From positions 28,173,987-28,237,986 of the forward strand of contig CM046850.1 in NCBI GenBank assembly GCA_025618425.1: 64,000 bases of DNA, in the 5' to 3' direction. Position numbers and translations under genes: made by a program. The notes beneath the pieces were generated by a model. The model made no database searches, was not told where the DNA came from, and was given only the letters and a program-made list of their open reading frames with translations. The stretch is from Heliocidaris tuberculata. Lineage: Eukaryota > Echinodermata > Echinoidea > Camarodonta > Echinometridae. Of the stretch, positions 1-11,810 are shown piece after piece; position 1 is the stretch's first letter; each line of letters opens with the position of its first letter.

Positions 1-129
1 ATGATCATTTGACACCAAATTTCACCCTAAGAAAGTTACAATACTCAAGATTGTACTATGTAAATTTTAGCTGAATTGATAGAGACACTTTGGACTTATT
101 AAGGTTGTAATTCCAAAAAAAGTTTTTTC

Positions 130-480
130 TCTACATCCAGAGCATTTCGGGCAGCAAAGATGGGTTTAGGGGCACTTTGGTGTTTTTTCAGGGGTGTGTT
201 ACACCCTCTTCCCGATGGAAAATTTTGTAAGTTTTTATATTTTTGTAATGTACACCCATAACTCTTCCTTCTGACAAAATTTGGTCCATGTGCCTTAAGG
301 GAAAAAAATTGCCCCAATTTTTAGGGGCGGTCTGACAACCCATTCCGACGGAAAATTTTGTCAGTTTGGGTGTTTTGGTAATGTATAGTCATACACCTTC
401 CTTCTGACAAAGTTTGGCGCATATGTTAGATGGGTTGAAATCGACCCGACTTTGGGGCCCCTTTTGGGGGCTCTAGGGGC
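130..480. repeat. Two-copy tandem duplication, unit about 134 bp
   Basis: The block around 212-300 (CGATGGAAAATTTTGT, then CCTTCTGACAAA) recurs at 346-432 with a few substitutions. No coding potential was seen in 1-500 beyond short chance frames. Confidence 0.55.
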
Positions 481-689
481 CAAATCCAGTGGCTTTGTTC
501 GAGCTGCGCTGACAAGCTTTTTGTGAGTGACATGGATGGTCTTAGCAACTTTAAGGAGTCAAATTTCATATGTAAAATGGGTTTACTATTTCGGGACAGG
601 CTCCCAGACTATATTAGTGTTATCTCATCTTGCTGGTCATGCTAGATCTCCTGCGTTATACGAAACGCGTTCGTCTATCATGCAAGGAG

Positions 690-1260
690 ACTCGATCCAT
701 TTCCAACCCCATTCCTCCTTCCTTCTCTCTTTTCTTTTTTTTCCCCCTCCCAGTTCTCTCTCCTTCTCTCTCTCTTACTTACTTTGTTGATCTTTCCCTC
801 AACACATTCTCTAATTCATCTTGCAATCTTTCTCCCACTCTTCTCTCTGATCTCTCTCCACCTTTCTACCATTCCATTTCTGTCTCATCTTTGTATCTTT
901 CAGGCTCCAACCATATTCTCTTTCATTCCATCATAAGTTCATCAATCCCATTCTCTGTTAGTCTTCTCTCTCCAACCCATTCTCTCTATCTTTCAATTAA
1001 TTTCTCCCAATTCCCATCCCCCCTCTCTCTCTCCCAAATTCCTGTTTTATGTATCTTTCCACCTTTCCCCTATCCATTTCTCTCTCTTACTATTCTCTTC
1101 ATCTTAGTATCTTTCTCCATTTTTTTAGCTTTCCATCTTTTTTTGCATCCCATTTAATGTGTCTTCTCTTTCCCATGACCACCCCCATTCTCTCTCTCTC
1201 CCTCTCTCTCTCTATGTATCAGACTATCATGCCTTCTCCCTCAGTGTTAATTGTTTAAAT
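690..1260. repeat. Pyrimidine-rich low-complexity tract
   Basis: A long T/C-rich stretch with many CTCTCT runs on the plus strand. It leaves open frames of up to 175 codons rich in Ser, Leu, Phe and Pro. That composition reflects the simple sequence rather than a gene. A similar tract lies at 52,200-52,480. Confidence 0.8.
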
Positions 1261-1645
1261 TCTCCCATCACTTTCTTTCATAATAGTAGTTTTCAAATTA
1301 TGATTTGTAATATAGAGAAAAAACCCAACAAAATCACCCCAAATCACCCATTTGCGATTCCATGAGGCTCTTTATTCAGGAAATGAATGTTAAACCTCAT
1401 GATTACATTCATGTTACAAATCATATATTTCTACTGTTTTAACATTGTACATAGGAAACCTCGACATGTGTTCACTAACTTAATTCACTTCAGCATTGTT
1501 TTAAAATACCAGTGAGCTCTTCAATCATTTTCTACTAGTGAAGGCACGTTACTGCATCAATGCCAGATGATATTGTTGCATAACATAATGATGTCTGCAA
1601 TTAAATAGGTATTTCATAACCTGTGCAAAAAACAACACTTGGATT

Positions 1646-1665
1646 GGGGGGGGGGGGGGGGGGGG
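1646..1665. repeat. Poly-G run (about 20 G)
   Basis: Homopolymer G run, one of several long G or C runs in this AT-rich window. The exact length is likely to be unreliable. Confidence 0.8.
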
Positions 1666-1801
1666 ACAACAGATTAACAGATCAGATGAAAGACATTTTG
1701 AGTAAAGTCTCAAAGAGAATAGCTTTGAGTATTTGGAAGTAAATATTGCTGTTCAGTCATGCATGTTTCTCTAAAGAATTCCACATTCAATACAATACTG
1801 C

Positions 1802-2219
1802 TTAACCCTTTCGAGACAATCGACCACATTTTGTGGTTTGGCTCAATAACTTTTGATTCAGAGCTCTAAAAAATATACCAGATGCTTGAATAAAAAGAGC
1901 AAAAATTTCTGCATAAACTATGTCCATATTTGCTGCATGACCATATTGCGTTTGATGCCAGGAATTTTAAAAAGGAGAATAAGCTTTAAAATCCTTAAAT
2001 TGGCAACACATTGAGAGGTTCAAAATCATTGTTTTTTGTCAAAATTGGCAACTTTTTCAACTTTTCGACAAAGTTCCTAACCATGTATCTTGTTTTCAAA
2101 GACATTAGATTTTATTAGAACCATGTAGCATTAAAAGAAAAATATTTTTGTTGCCAATTTGAAGAATAGATTGTGATCAATTTCACCCTTAAATAAAATT
2201 CCTGTCCTGAAAGGGTTAA
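1802..2219 (+). mobile_element. TTAA-flanked MITE family A, copy 1
   Basis: About 418 bp bounded by TTAA. It begins TTAACCCTTTCGAGACAAT and ends CCTGAAAGGGTTAA, so the ends are inverted (TTAACCCTTTC). The inside carries the shared words ACCACATTTTGTGGTTTGGC, TGGCAACACATTGAGAG and CCTGGCATCAAACGCAA (or complements) seen in all six copies. The TTAA flank and C-rich ends fit non-autonomous piggyBac-like elements; no transposase is present. Confidence 0.75.
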
Positions 2220-2424
2220 TGTATTTCAAACTCTGGGAGTCCCCCCCCCCCTTTTTTCATACTATTTATCCTTATGCATGTGTTTAAAAACATATTTTGG
2301 GCAGCATGTTACAGAAAATAGTTACGTTCACATGATGGGAGCTAAACTTTAAAGTGATTTGGTAACTTTGTACAGGCTTCCGCTTGATAAAATCTGAGCT
2401 GCCTGGCCTTACATGCTATCAGTG

Positions 2425-2770
2425 TTTATAAAACGGGTTCAAGAATGTAGCCATCCTGATTGGTCAAATAATACCACGTGACCGTGCAAAAAAAAAGTAC
2501 TAATGCACGGCGAGGGGACTAACGCACGGCTAATCCAGATCAAACACTAAGATTGTAAGAAAACACAAAGATTGTAGACCCGTTTTATAAAACTTTTAAT
2601 ACATGGTTGTGAGTTTGTGCGTTAGTGCGATCCAGCAACATGCAGGTTTTTATCGTGGTGTCTAACACACTCGGCTACGCCTCGTGCGTTAGTACACCAC
2701 GATAAAAACCTTTGTTTTGCCATGCAGATCGCACTAATGCACTCCCAACCATGTATTAATAGTATAATGT
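2425..2770. mobile_element. Inverted-repeat (hairpin) sequences, probable MITE
   Basis: Two nested symmetries are visible. TTATAAAACGGGT at about 2428 is mirrored by ACCCGTTTTATAA at about 2579. From about 2597 to 2760 there is a near-continuous palindrome with arms of about 80 bp, including TTTTTATCGTGGTGT and its mirror ACACCACGATAAAAA. No coding sequence was seen. Confidence 0.6.
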
Positions 2771-3059
2771 AATATGGTGTAAAAATGAAGCCCAGGGGAA
2801 AAAAAGCACTTCAAAATCATCATGTGCTTCACTAAAGTAAACATATGCAAGTGACCAGAAATGCCAGACTCATTTTCCCCCACAGACTCAGCGTTAGACT
2901 AAAGCGTATGGCCATACGCTTTCGTAAATGGGAGTATTCAGTCATAGATATCTTAATAATAGCATTATATATTTGAAAACCTTTCTATGCCTGGCTATTC
3001 ATTTATCCTTCTGAACTCATTATAGAAGACAGATATCAAAATTCAACAATTTATTTAAT

Positions 3060-3600
3060 CAAGCCTCCACAAAGTTACCGAATCCCTTTAAGTTTCGCTT
3101 GTACTTTCAAAAGTTTAAGTTATCTTGTAGTAGTTATCTTGTAGTTTCAGCCCGTATGAACGGACTCATGGTTTCGAAACTTTAAGTTTACTTGTAGTTC
3201 TAGAACCACAAGCGAGCTTGGGGTTAAGGCCGAAACCACGAGCAGCGGGGGGTCCTCCATCGCAGTCACGGCCCATGTGAACGGAATAAACTTTAAGTTT
3301 CGCAAGCTTGTGGTTAAGGATGACCTCGCTATTTATGTTAAATTTCCGGGTCCTACCCTTCGCGCGAATTATGAACACAGGATCTGTATGTGTACTGTAC
3401 ACATAATCGGTAGTATTTACTTCTGGGGTTAACCACAAAGATTGCTTGGCTTGTACATGTAGTTTTAGTTCGTTGTTTCAGGCTCGTGTGAACCCTCCTT
3501 GCAGTTAGGGAGTCGTGGTTTCGTTAACTTAAAGTTTCGCTAACTTAAAGTTTCGAAACCACAAGTCCTGTATGAACGTAGCTAATGTCTGTTCCATTAT
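3060..3600. repeat. Unclassified repetitive stretch with AAGTTTCG words
   Basis: Repeated words such as ACTTTAAGTTT, AAGTTTCG and GGTTTCGAAAC occur in both orientations. It looks like part of an interspersed element, but its borders could not be fixed. The 90-codon minus frame here is not recognised and is probably not a gene. Confidence 0.35.
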
Positions 3601-3705
3601 CAAACATTATTTTGGGAAAAGTGATATTTTGACCAAGTTTAGTGCAATACAAACTATGGATTGTCCTTACGTGGCATTTTAGATACTGTCCGTTTCATTT
3701 ATACT

Positions 3706-4119
3706 TTTACCCTTTTGAGACAATTGACCACATTTTGTGGTTTGGCTCAATAATTTTTTATTCAGAGCCCTAAAAAATATACCAGATACATGAGGAGAAA
3801 GAGCAAAGATTTCTGCAAACACTGTCCATTTGGTTGCATGACCGTATTGCGTTTGATGCCAGGAATTTTAAAAAGGAGAATAAGCTTTAAAATCCTTAAA
3901 TTGGCAACACATTGAGAGGTTCAATATCATTGTTTTATCAAAATTGGCTATTTTTTCAACTTTTTGTCAATGTTCTTATAACCATATGTCTTCAAAGACA
4001 TTAAATTTTATCAGAACCATATAGCATTCAAAGAAAAATATTATTGTTGCCAATTTGAAGAACAAAATACATGTATGATCAATTTAGCCCTTGAATAATT
4101 CCTGCCCTGAAGGGGTTAA
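3706..4119 (+). mobile_element. TTAA-flanked MITE family A, copy 2
   Basis: Same family and orientation as the copy at 1802, about 414 bp. The left TTAA is mutated to TTTA and the right one is intact (GAAGGGGTTAA). Internal words match copy 1 closely, with scattered substitutions. Confidence 0.75.
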
Positions 4120-4599
4120 ACAGGGATACCTGTAATGCAGAGTTCATTAAGCATCCCACTTCATTATAATTTCATGAGTTTCTCAGACCATGGACCTACT
4201 AGAGATGTACTGCCTCTGCTCAGCCTCAGACTGCAATTTGTATGTACTCCAAATGTGAACCATAGATTTGAATCAAGAGATAATTTACAAAGGTACATCA
4301 TGGCATAAGCTTATCTGGCTACACTGCTGGCCTCGAGTTCAAATTCATATTTCTTACTGGCTGATTTCTTCTACTTCCTTCTCTACTTACATGTATCTCA
4401 AATTAAATCTTTCATCAACCTGGTGTTCTGATTTTCTGCTTCACTTAAGTCAACTTCAATACCCCTTAAAATAAATCAATGAAGTTATTTATGACTAATG
4501 CAAAATCACGACAGTCGGTCAAATTATTGTAAGCTTTGATATTTCTCACTGAGTATGCCATTTAAAATCTCTCATGATACTCAGAAAACCCATGCGGTT

Positions 4600-4861
4600 T
4601 TTCTCAAGTGCTTTTTTTTCTTCATATGACATGTAAGGCCCTGTTTATGACAAAACATTTGATCACATTCAGAACGGTGATATAAGTTTTGGCCAGAGTG
4701 GGTTTTCTTATGTTTTATTAGATCACATCTATCCAGAAATCTTTGATCACACTTGCAACAGCCAACATTGATATGGTTTCACTCCTGGGGGTGTTTTCAA
4801 GTGGCATGTGCATATGAGACCCTGTTTGCTAGTGAATCTCTGATCACATTCAGGACAACAA
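4600..4861 (-). pseudogene. Relics of about three C2H2 fingers downstream of the intact ZNF exon
   Basis: Translating the minus strand in pieces gives finger-like segments such as CPECDQRFTSKQGL and a CKHDL-like remnant. They are interrupted by stops and indels. The DQRF type of finger matches the decayed array at 8.5-9.7 kb, so both zinc-finger terminal exons are followed by similar degenerate finger DNA. Confidence 0.65.
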
Positions 4862-5041
4862 TACAGCGGAAACCCACTATAACGAGGACCTTGGGACCAT
4901 GACAATTACCTTGTTATATCAGGAATCTCTTTATATCAGGGTGAAAAAACAAAAGAATACAAGGACCTGGGAACAGCAAAATTACCTTATTATTCAGGAA
5001 TCTTCTTATATTGGAGCTCTTTATAGCGAGCTTCCACTGTA
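4862..5041. mobile_element. Short TIR element (CAGTGGAAAC family), copy 1
   Basis: About 180 bp with inverted ends: TACAGCGGAAAC at the left and TTCCACTGTA at the right, apparently with TA at both borders. The inside has repeated words such as CTTGTTATATCAGGAATCTC. Related copies are at 53,273 and 61,381. Confidence 0.7.
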
Positions 5042-5140
5042 TTCCTTTAAGGCTTAACAGGCTTAAACTCTCCATGAATACTCCTTAAAGGTGCTGCTTG
5101 AGTTCTTTTGTGAGACAATTTATCTCCACATTCAATAGTC

Positions 5141-7161
5141 CTAAGGCTTTAATCCACAGTGCACGGTTCTCATATGAAATCTGAGACCGCTTCTAGAGCC
5201 ATATATCTTTTCACAAACAGAACAATGATAGGACCTTCTGCCAGTGTGGCCTTGTATATGTTCTTTCAGGCTACTCGCACAGGCATATCTTTTATCACAC
5301 ATAAGACAGTGATAGGGTTTTTCTCCTGTATGAGATCTCATATGTGCTTTAAGGAGATATTTCATGACAAACCCTTTATCACACACTGAGCAACGATGGG
5401 GCCTTTCCCCACCATGCTTTGTCATATGTGCCTTTAAATTCTTTTCGTACGAGAATCTTTCCCCACAGAAATTACAGAGATAGAGTTTTTTTTCTCCAGC
5501 ATGGCCTTTTAGGTGTATGTCACGGCTTGTTTTTTTACAGAATCTTTTTTCACACATAGAACACTGATATGGCTTTTCTCCAGTGTGACTTCTCTGATGG
5601 TAATTACGAGTACTCCTGCTTGAAAATCTCTTATCACAAACGGAACACTGATATGGTCTTTCTCCAGTATGAACTCTCATATGGTTTGTCAGTCTGCCTT
5701 TCTTGGAAAATAACTTATCACACACAGTGCACCCATGTGACTTTTTTTCAGCATGCATTTTCATATGATTTTTAAGATAAGATCTCCTGGAAAAAGCTTT
5801 TCCACATTCAGCACAATGATGTACATGTGCCTTGACAGTGTGGGTTCTCTCATGGGCAATCAGCGCACCTGGAAAGAGAAATCTTTTATCACACTTGGAA
5901 CAAGCATGTGGCTTGACACCTCCATGATGGATTATCATATGATTCTTTAGACTCGTCTTATCAGAAAATTTCTTCCCACACTCATTACACGCAAAAGGCT
6001 TTTCTCCAGAATGTATAGACATGTGACGAGTAACATCTTTTTTCTGACGGAATTTTTTTTCACACACTGAACACTGATAGGGTTTTTCTCCAGAATGAAT
6101 TCTCATATGACGTTGAAGACCATGGGATTCAACAAATTTCTTATCACACTCTGTACAATGATAAGGTCTTTCCCCTGTATGCGTTTTCATATGACTTTTA
6201 AGACCACTTTCGTAGGAAAACTTCTTTCCACAGACAGAACAATGATGCGGTTTTATGCCGACATGGGTTTTCCAGTGTTTTCTAAGACTTCTTATGGAAA
6301 TAAACATCTCATCACACTCACAACACTGGTGGGCACAGTGTTTTCTCATATGCATTGTAAGAAAACGTCTTCTTTTAAATTTCTTCTTACACAAAGTGCA
6401 AGAAAACTTTGCCTGTTTTCTCTTGTGTGTTGCAAGATAATCTTTTCTAAGAAAAGTTTCATCACACTGAGAACAACAATAGGACTTTTCTTGAGTATGA
6501 GTTTTCATATGCACAGAAAGATCAGATTTGGAAGAAAATCTCTTTCTACACTCCAAACACTTGAATGGCTTTCTGACAGAGCGTGTTGTCATACCTTTAG
6601 AGGGATCATTACTTGACAGAACTCTGATATGGCTGTGAACAGAATCTGACTGATCCAGCTCAATCCAGTCTCCATTTCTCTTTGTATCACTCTCTTCCAT
6701 CTCTCTCTTAATACGATCCCGACTGGATGGGCAGCCGCGTGAACTGTCTAAATCACCTTCTGATGCTGTATCTGTATCAGAATCTGAATGATCCACTTCG
6801 ATCCAGTCTCCATTGTTCTTTGTATCACTCTCTTCCATCTCTTGCTTAATTTGATGATGACTGGAAAAAGATTCTTGTAAAGAGGCCAAGCCACCTCCTG
6901 ACGTGGTATATGATATGGTCTGACGTCCCATATTACATGTAGAAGAATCTGTATGACCCTCTTCCAACCAGGGTCTGTCATTCTTCGAATCACCCTCTTC
7001 CGTCTGTATCTCATTTTGATCCTGACTGGTGGAACAGCCATGTGAACTGTCCAAATCACCTTCTGATGCAGTATCTGTATTAGCATTATGATCCACTTCA
7101 ATCCAACCTCCATTACTCTTTGTATCAACCTCTTCTATCACAGAATCATCTATCCTTGATG
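5141..7161 (-). CDS. C2H2 zinc-finger protein, terminal coding exon (17 fingers)
   Basis: Probable nuclear DNA-binding protein of the multi-finger C2H2 class; target unknown. The open frame runs from a splice acceptor (TGTTTTCAG, exon starting at 7161) to a stop at 5141. The ATG at 7171 lies inside the acceptor sequence, so it is probably not the start. The first ~190 residues are acidic and contain about three copies of a module like EESDTKxNGDWIEVDH followed by TDTASEGDLDSS. Seventeen fingers follow; the second lacks its last His. Most linkers are TGEKPY-like. The exon starts in the phase needed to join the 18,824-18,910 exon, so it may be the functional terminal exon of the gene starting at 22,807. 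It could instead be a tandem duplicate whose own first exons were not found. No effector domain (KRAB, BTB, SCAN) is visible. Confidence 0.85.
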
Positions 7162-7270
7162 CTGAAAACATTAAATAAAGAAAAAGAAAGACACAGAGAA
7201 ATTACACATATTTACAATTATGAGTAATTTGACAGAAATGAGACGAAATTTGAAAATGCTTTATATTATA

Positions 7271-7684
7271 TTAACCCTTTCAGGACAGGAATTATTTAAG
7301 GGCTAAATTGATCACATTTTGTTCTTCAAATTGGCAACAATAATATTTTTCTCTTAGTGCTACATGGTTCTAATAAGGTGTAATGTCTTTGAAAACAATA
7401 TACATGGTTACGACTTTGTGGAAAAGTTAAAAAAATTGCCAATTTGATAAAAAACAATGATTTTGAATCGCTCAAGGTGTTGCCAATTTAAAGATTTTAA
7501 AGGTTATTCTCATTTTTAAAATTCCTGGCATCAAATGCAATAGGGTCATGCAACAAAAATGGACGTAGGATGTGTAGAAATTTTTGCTCTTTCTACTCAT
7601 GCATCTGGTATATTTTTTAGAGCTCTGAATCAAAAGTTATTGAGCCAATCCACAAAATGTGGTCAATTGTCTCGAAAGGGTTAA
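7271..7684 (-). mobile_element. TTAA-flanked MITE family A, copy 3
   Basis: Reverse orientation relative to copy 1. Intact TTAA at both ends (TTAACCCTTTCAGGACAGG to CTCGAAAGGGTTAA), 414 bp. It lies about 110 bp upstream of the 7161 exon, inside the presumed intron. Confidence 0.8.
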
Positions 7685-7689
7685 TATAT

Positions 7690-8480
7690 ACTTTTTAATC
7701 CTTAAAGCTAATCAGACTACTCCCATGACATAGCACACTCACAACAGAATTTAATACACTTGGATCAAGAGTTTCATAGTCATTACATCAACAATATGTC
7801 TACATACATGAAGAGTTTTGTTACAGAACACACTAAACACCAAATCCAAATTTTTTCAACTAAATCAGTAAAATGTATTGAAAGATAAAGATAGCTTTAT
7901 CTGGATCCATAATAAGTCTTCAGCAAATCGTTTAATTCTACATTTATTTTAGGTCAAAAACACTTTTTTTTGCAAAACGCAATACACACCACTACCGTTT
8001 CAGAGTAAAACGCATTATATCTGGTACGCATTCCTGACGTAATTGATGTGCGCAACTAAATAAATGGATATGCGCAGTGAGACGTGGATGTGCAATGAGA
8101 GGGAGGAGCCTTGGAGAATTTACGCGCCATGCTCCAACTCAGGTAATTTATGATCTCGGTCAAACTATTGGTAATATGTAGCTCCACTGACCAAAAAATC
8201 AAGCTCTAAATGCGTGGATGCTCTCCACATGTGTCAGAAATACACATCAATTTGAATCATTTTTAACAGTAGGTAAATGAACAGCATAAAATGGGGACAT
8301 AATGCATTTTGCAAAGAAACAAGTTTGTGGATATAGTGCATCTTGCAACCAAAAAAAAAAAACATTTGAAAATCATGATTTTTTTTCAAAAAATTAATTA
8401 TCACAGATTTCTTTTCAAGGCACCTTTATTTTTATACAAGTGAAGTGATCATTTCATATGTTTTTCATGACTTCTTTTGT
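7690..8480. other. Non-coding stretch, nothing recognised
   Basis: No convincing exon, RNA gene or repeat border was seen. This interval would hold the first exons of the 7161 terminal exon if that were a separate gene, but no exon resembling 18,824-18,910 was found here. Confidence 0.5.
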
Positions 8481-9700
8481 ACTTGATGACAGTTTCGTGA
8501 AAGGATGTGGGTTTTCTTATGTTTCATAAAATCATGTTTCTACCCAAATCTTTGGTCACACTCGGAAAAATGATATTGGTTTTAGCCAGTGTGGGTTTCT
8601 TATGTTTCGTAAGATCACGTTCATACATAAATCTTCTATGACACTCGGAACATGTCAAACTGTCAAACCCCTCCACCACTGGTGACATTACAGTATAAAT
8701 AAATCTTCAATCATGCTCATAACACTGATATTGGTTTTAGCCAGTGTGAGTTTCTTATATTTCATAAAATCATGTTTCTACGCAAATCTTTGAGCCAGTG
8801 AGGGTTTTCTTATGTTTCGTAATATCATGTTTCAACCCAAATCTTTGATCACACTCGGAACAATGATACTGGTTTTAGCCAGTGTGGGTTTTCTTATGTT
8901 TCGTAAAATCACATTTATACATGTACATAAATCTTCCATGACACTCGAAACACTGATATTGGTTTTAGCCAGTGTGGGTTTTCTTATGTTTTGTAAGATC
9001 ACATTAATACCCAAATATTTGATCACACTCTGAACACTGATATTGGTTTTAGCCAGTGTGGGTTTTCTTATGTTTTGTAAGATCACATTAATACCCAAAT
9101 ATTTGATCACACTCTGAACACTGATATTGGTTTAAGCAAGTGTGGGTTTTCTTATGTTTTGTAAGATCACATTTATACATAAATCTTCGATCAAACTCGG
9201 AACACTGATATTGGTTTAAGCAAGTGTGAGTTTTCTTATGTTTCATAAAATCATGTTTCTACCCAAATCTTTGAGCCAGTGTGGGTTTTCTTATGTTTCG
9301 TAAAATCATGTTTCTACCCAAATCTTTGAGCCAGTGTGGGTTTTCTTATGTTTCGTAAAATCACACTCGGAACAATGATATTGGTTTTAGCATGAGTAGG
9401 TTTCCCTATGTTTCATAAGATAACACTTATACATAAATCTTTGATCACACTCAGAACACTGATATTGGTTTTAGCCAGTGTGGGTTTCCTATGTTTCATA
9501 AGGATAACATTAAACACATAAATGTTCAATCACGCTCTGAACACTGATAATGGTTTAAGCCAGTGTGGGTTTTCTTACATGTTTCGTAAAATCATGTTTC
9601 TACCCAAATCTTTGAGCCAGTGTGGGTTTCTTAAATTTCGTAAGATCACGTTTACACATAAATCTTCCATGACACTCTGAACACTGATATTAGTTTTAGC
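8480..9700 (-). pseudogene. Tandem array of about 15 decayed C2H2 finger units (84-bp period)
   Basis: Read on the minus strand, each unit resembles YQCSECDQRFGYKHDL followed by TKHKKTH, one finger plus linker (84 bp). In most units the linker reads ACTGGCTAAAACCAATATCA, giving Thr-Gly-stop instead of Thr-Gly-Glu. About ten units share this same stop, and some units are shortened to about 55 bp. Sharing one lesion implies that the array expanded, or was homogenised, after the unit was already non-coding. Confidence 0.8.
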
Positions 9701-11623
9701 CAGGGTGGGTTTTCTTATGTTTTGTAAGATCCCGTTTATACCCAAATCTTTGATCACACTCTGTACACTGATACTTTTCGCCCATGTGAATTTTCTTATG
9801 TTTTGTAAGATCACGTTTAAAGCTAAATCTTTGATCACACTCTGTACACAGATACTTTTCGCCCATGTGCATTTTCTTATGTTTTGTAAGATCTGGTTCA
9901 TACCTAAATCTTTGATTACACTCTGTGCACTGATATTGTTTCTCTCCAGTGTGTATTTTCTTATGACTACTAAGACTACTCCGGACTGAAAACCTTTTCT
10001 CACACTCAGTACACTGATAGGGTTTTTCTCCTGAGTGGCTTCTCATATGTATACTTAAACTATGTTTATTTGAAAACATTTTACCACACTCGGAACAGCA
10101 ATGTGGCGTAACCTTTCCATGATGATTTACCATATAGTAGAGAACTTTTGTATAAATACTGCTTTTCACACATTAAACAATGATGTGGCTTTTCTCCATC
10201 ATGTCTTTCCATGTGCATTGAAAATTCACGAGAGGTGGCAAATATCTTTTCACAATGAGAACAATAATACCGTGGTCTGTGGGTTCTCACATGTGATGTA
10301 AGGACCTCCTTAGATATAAATCTTTTATCACATTCAGGGCAGTGAAATGGCTTTTCCCCTGTATGGGTTCTGGTATGTATTGTAAGAAGGTATTTTTGGA
10401 TAAATCCTTTATCACACACAGAACATTGATAGGGCTTTCCTTCATCATGCTTCAGCATATGTTCTCTTAAATTATTTTTGTACCAGTATCTATTTCCACA
10501 AACACTACAAAGGAAAGGCTTTTCTCCTGAGTGTGTCTTCAAATGTTCTTCAATGCCCGATTTACTTTTGAATTTTTTTTCACACAAAGAACACTGATAT
10601 GGCTTCTCCCGAGTGAATTTTCTTATGGCGTGAACAGGCACCTGGTGTTGTAAATCTTTTACCACACTCAGAACACTGATATGGTTTCTCTTGAGCATGT
10701 ACTCTCATATGGGTCGCAAGTCTGCTTTTCAAGGAAAATACTTTGTGACAGACAGAGCACTCATGTGGCTTACTTTCAGCATGCATTCTCATATGACTTT
10801 TGAAACCACTTCTTGTGAAAAACACTTTTTCACAATCAACACAATGGTATACAATGTGGGTTCTTTCATGTCTTGTAAGAGCAGGTTCATTAAAGAAACT
10901 TTTATCACATTTGGAACAACAATGTGGCTTACGTTTTCCATGATCACTTGCCATGTGTGATGTTAGAGTTCTTTTGTAAGAAAATTTCTTTCCACACTGA
11001 TTGCACACATAGCGCTTTTCTCCTGTATGTATTCGCATATGGGTTGTACATGACATTTTATGAGAGAATTTCTTTTCACACACTGAACACTGATATGGTT
11101 TTTCTGCCATGTGGATTGTCTTATGTAGCATGAGATAACGTGACTTAGAAAATCTCTTACCACACTCAGAACAGAGAAAAGGCTTCTCACCAGTATGGCT
11201 TCTCATATGCCCTATCAGATAACTTCTTGCAGAGAATTTGCTCTTACACACGGAACACTGATGTGGCTTTGTATGATTTAATTTATGTTTTGATAGACAA
11301 CTCTTTCTGGCAAATGTCTTATCACATACAGAACAGTGGTAAGGTTTTTCCCCATTGTGTATTCCCATATGACTGCTAAGATGAAATCTTCGGTCAAATT
11401 TCTTTTCACAAAAGAAGCACATCAGAGGAAATGTATCTGTGTGGATTCTCATATGATCTTTAAGAGATTTCCTTTGAGAAAAGACGTTTTCACATTCAGA
11501 ACATTGGTATGGATATTCTCTAGTATGGGTTCTCCTATGTTTAGTGAGACCACACTTCTTCAGAAATCCTTTACCGCAACGAGAACAATGATGTGGCTTT
11601 ACACCAGTATGGATTATCATATG
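9696..11623 (-). pseudogene. C2H2 zinc-finger pseudogene, finger region (about 23 fingers, two frameshifts)
   Basis: Minus-strand continuation of the exon at 16,185-17,500 beyond a 4.56-kb insertion. It begins mid-finger with HMIIHTGVKPHHC, which supplies the last His of the finger started at 16.2 kb. Twelve fingers follow in frame to about 10,615. There a single missing base in the linker shifts the frame; fingers continue in the next frame to about 10,133. A second one-base loss at the first zinc-binding His of a finger shifts it again. Five more fingers of the TECDQRF type follow, to a stop at 9696. The array then runs into the decayed 8.5-9.7 kb units. Finger order and type resemble the intact 5141-7161 exon, so the two are paralogues. 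Confidence 0.8.
11618..11623. repeat. CATATG, left target-site copy of the insertion
   Basis: CATATG here and at 16,185-16,190 flank the insertion. Because the word is a palindrome, the true duplication could be TA, ATAT or the full 6 bp. Any of these choices leaves the same uninterrupted finger sequence once one copy and the insert are disregarded. Confidence 0.7.
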
Positions 11624-11810
11624 GCTCTGGGTTTTTTAACTATGACCAAAAAGCTTAATGGCACTTTGAGGGCCCCCAAATTTTTAAAGATAAAGAATTT
11701 GAAATCAGTTTTAACTTTTTCTTTTAGCATGGACCTAGGTTGATCTCCCATAGCTTAATGAAAAATTTTCAACTTTGATTTATGTGCCTGAGGTATCCCT
11801 GAACAGCAAA

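Noticed and set aside
630..1157. Open frame of 175 codons rich in Ser, Leu, Phe and Pro
   Set aside because: It lies entirely in a pyrimidine-rich low-complexity tract; the composition explains the lack of stops.
5159..6616. Several plus-strand frames opposite the zinc-finger exon, up to 173 codons
   Set aside because: Antisense shadows of repeated finger codons; no independent splice sites or family similarity.
7162..7171. ATG at 7171 as the start of the intact zinc-finger protein
   Set aside because: It lies within TAATGTTTTCAG, a good splice acceptor whose exon phase matches the upstream leader exon. An internal start remains possible but less likely.
8832..9110. Minus-strand frame with a 28-residue repeat (NIRKPTLAKTNISVQSV type)
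   Set aside because: It is the alternative frame of decayed 84-bp finger units. A repeat whose length is a multiple of three stays open by chance in one frame. The same applies to 9575-10,003.
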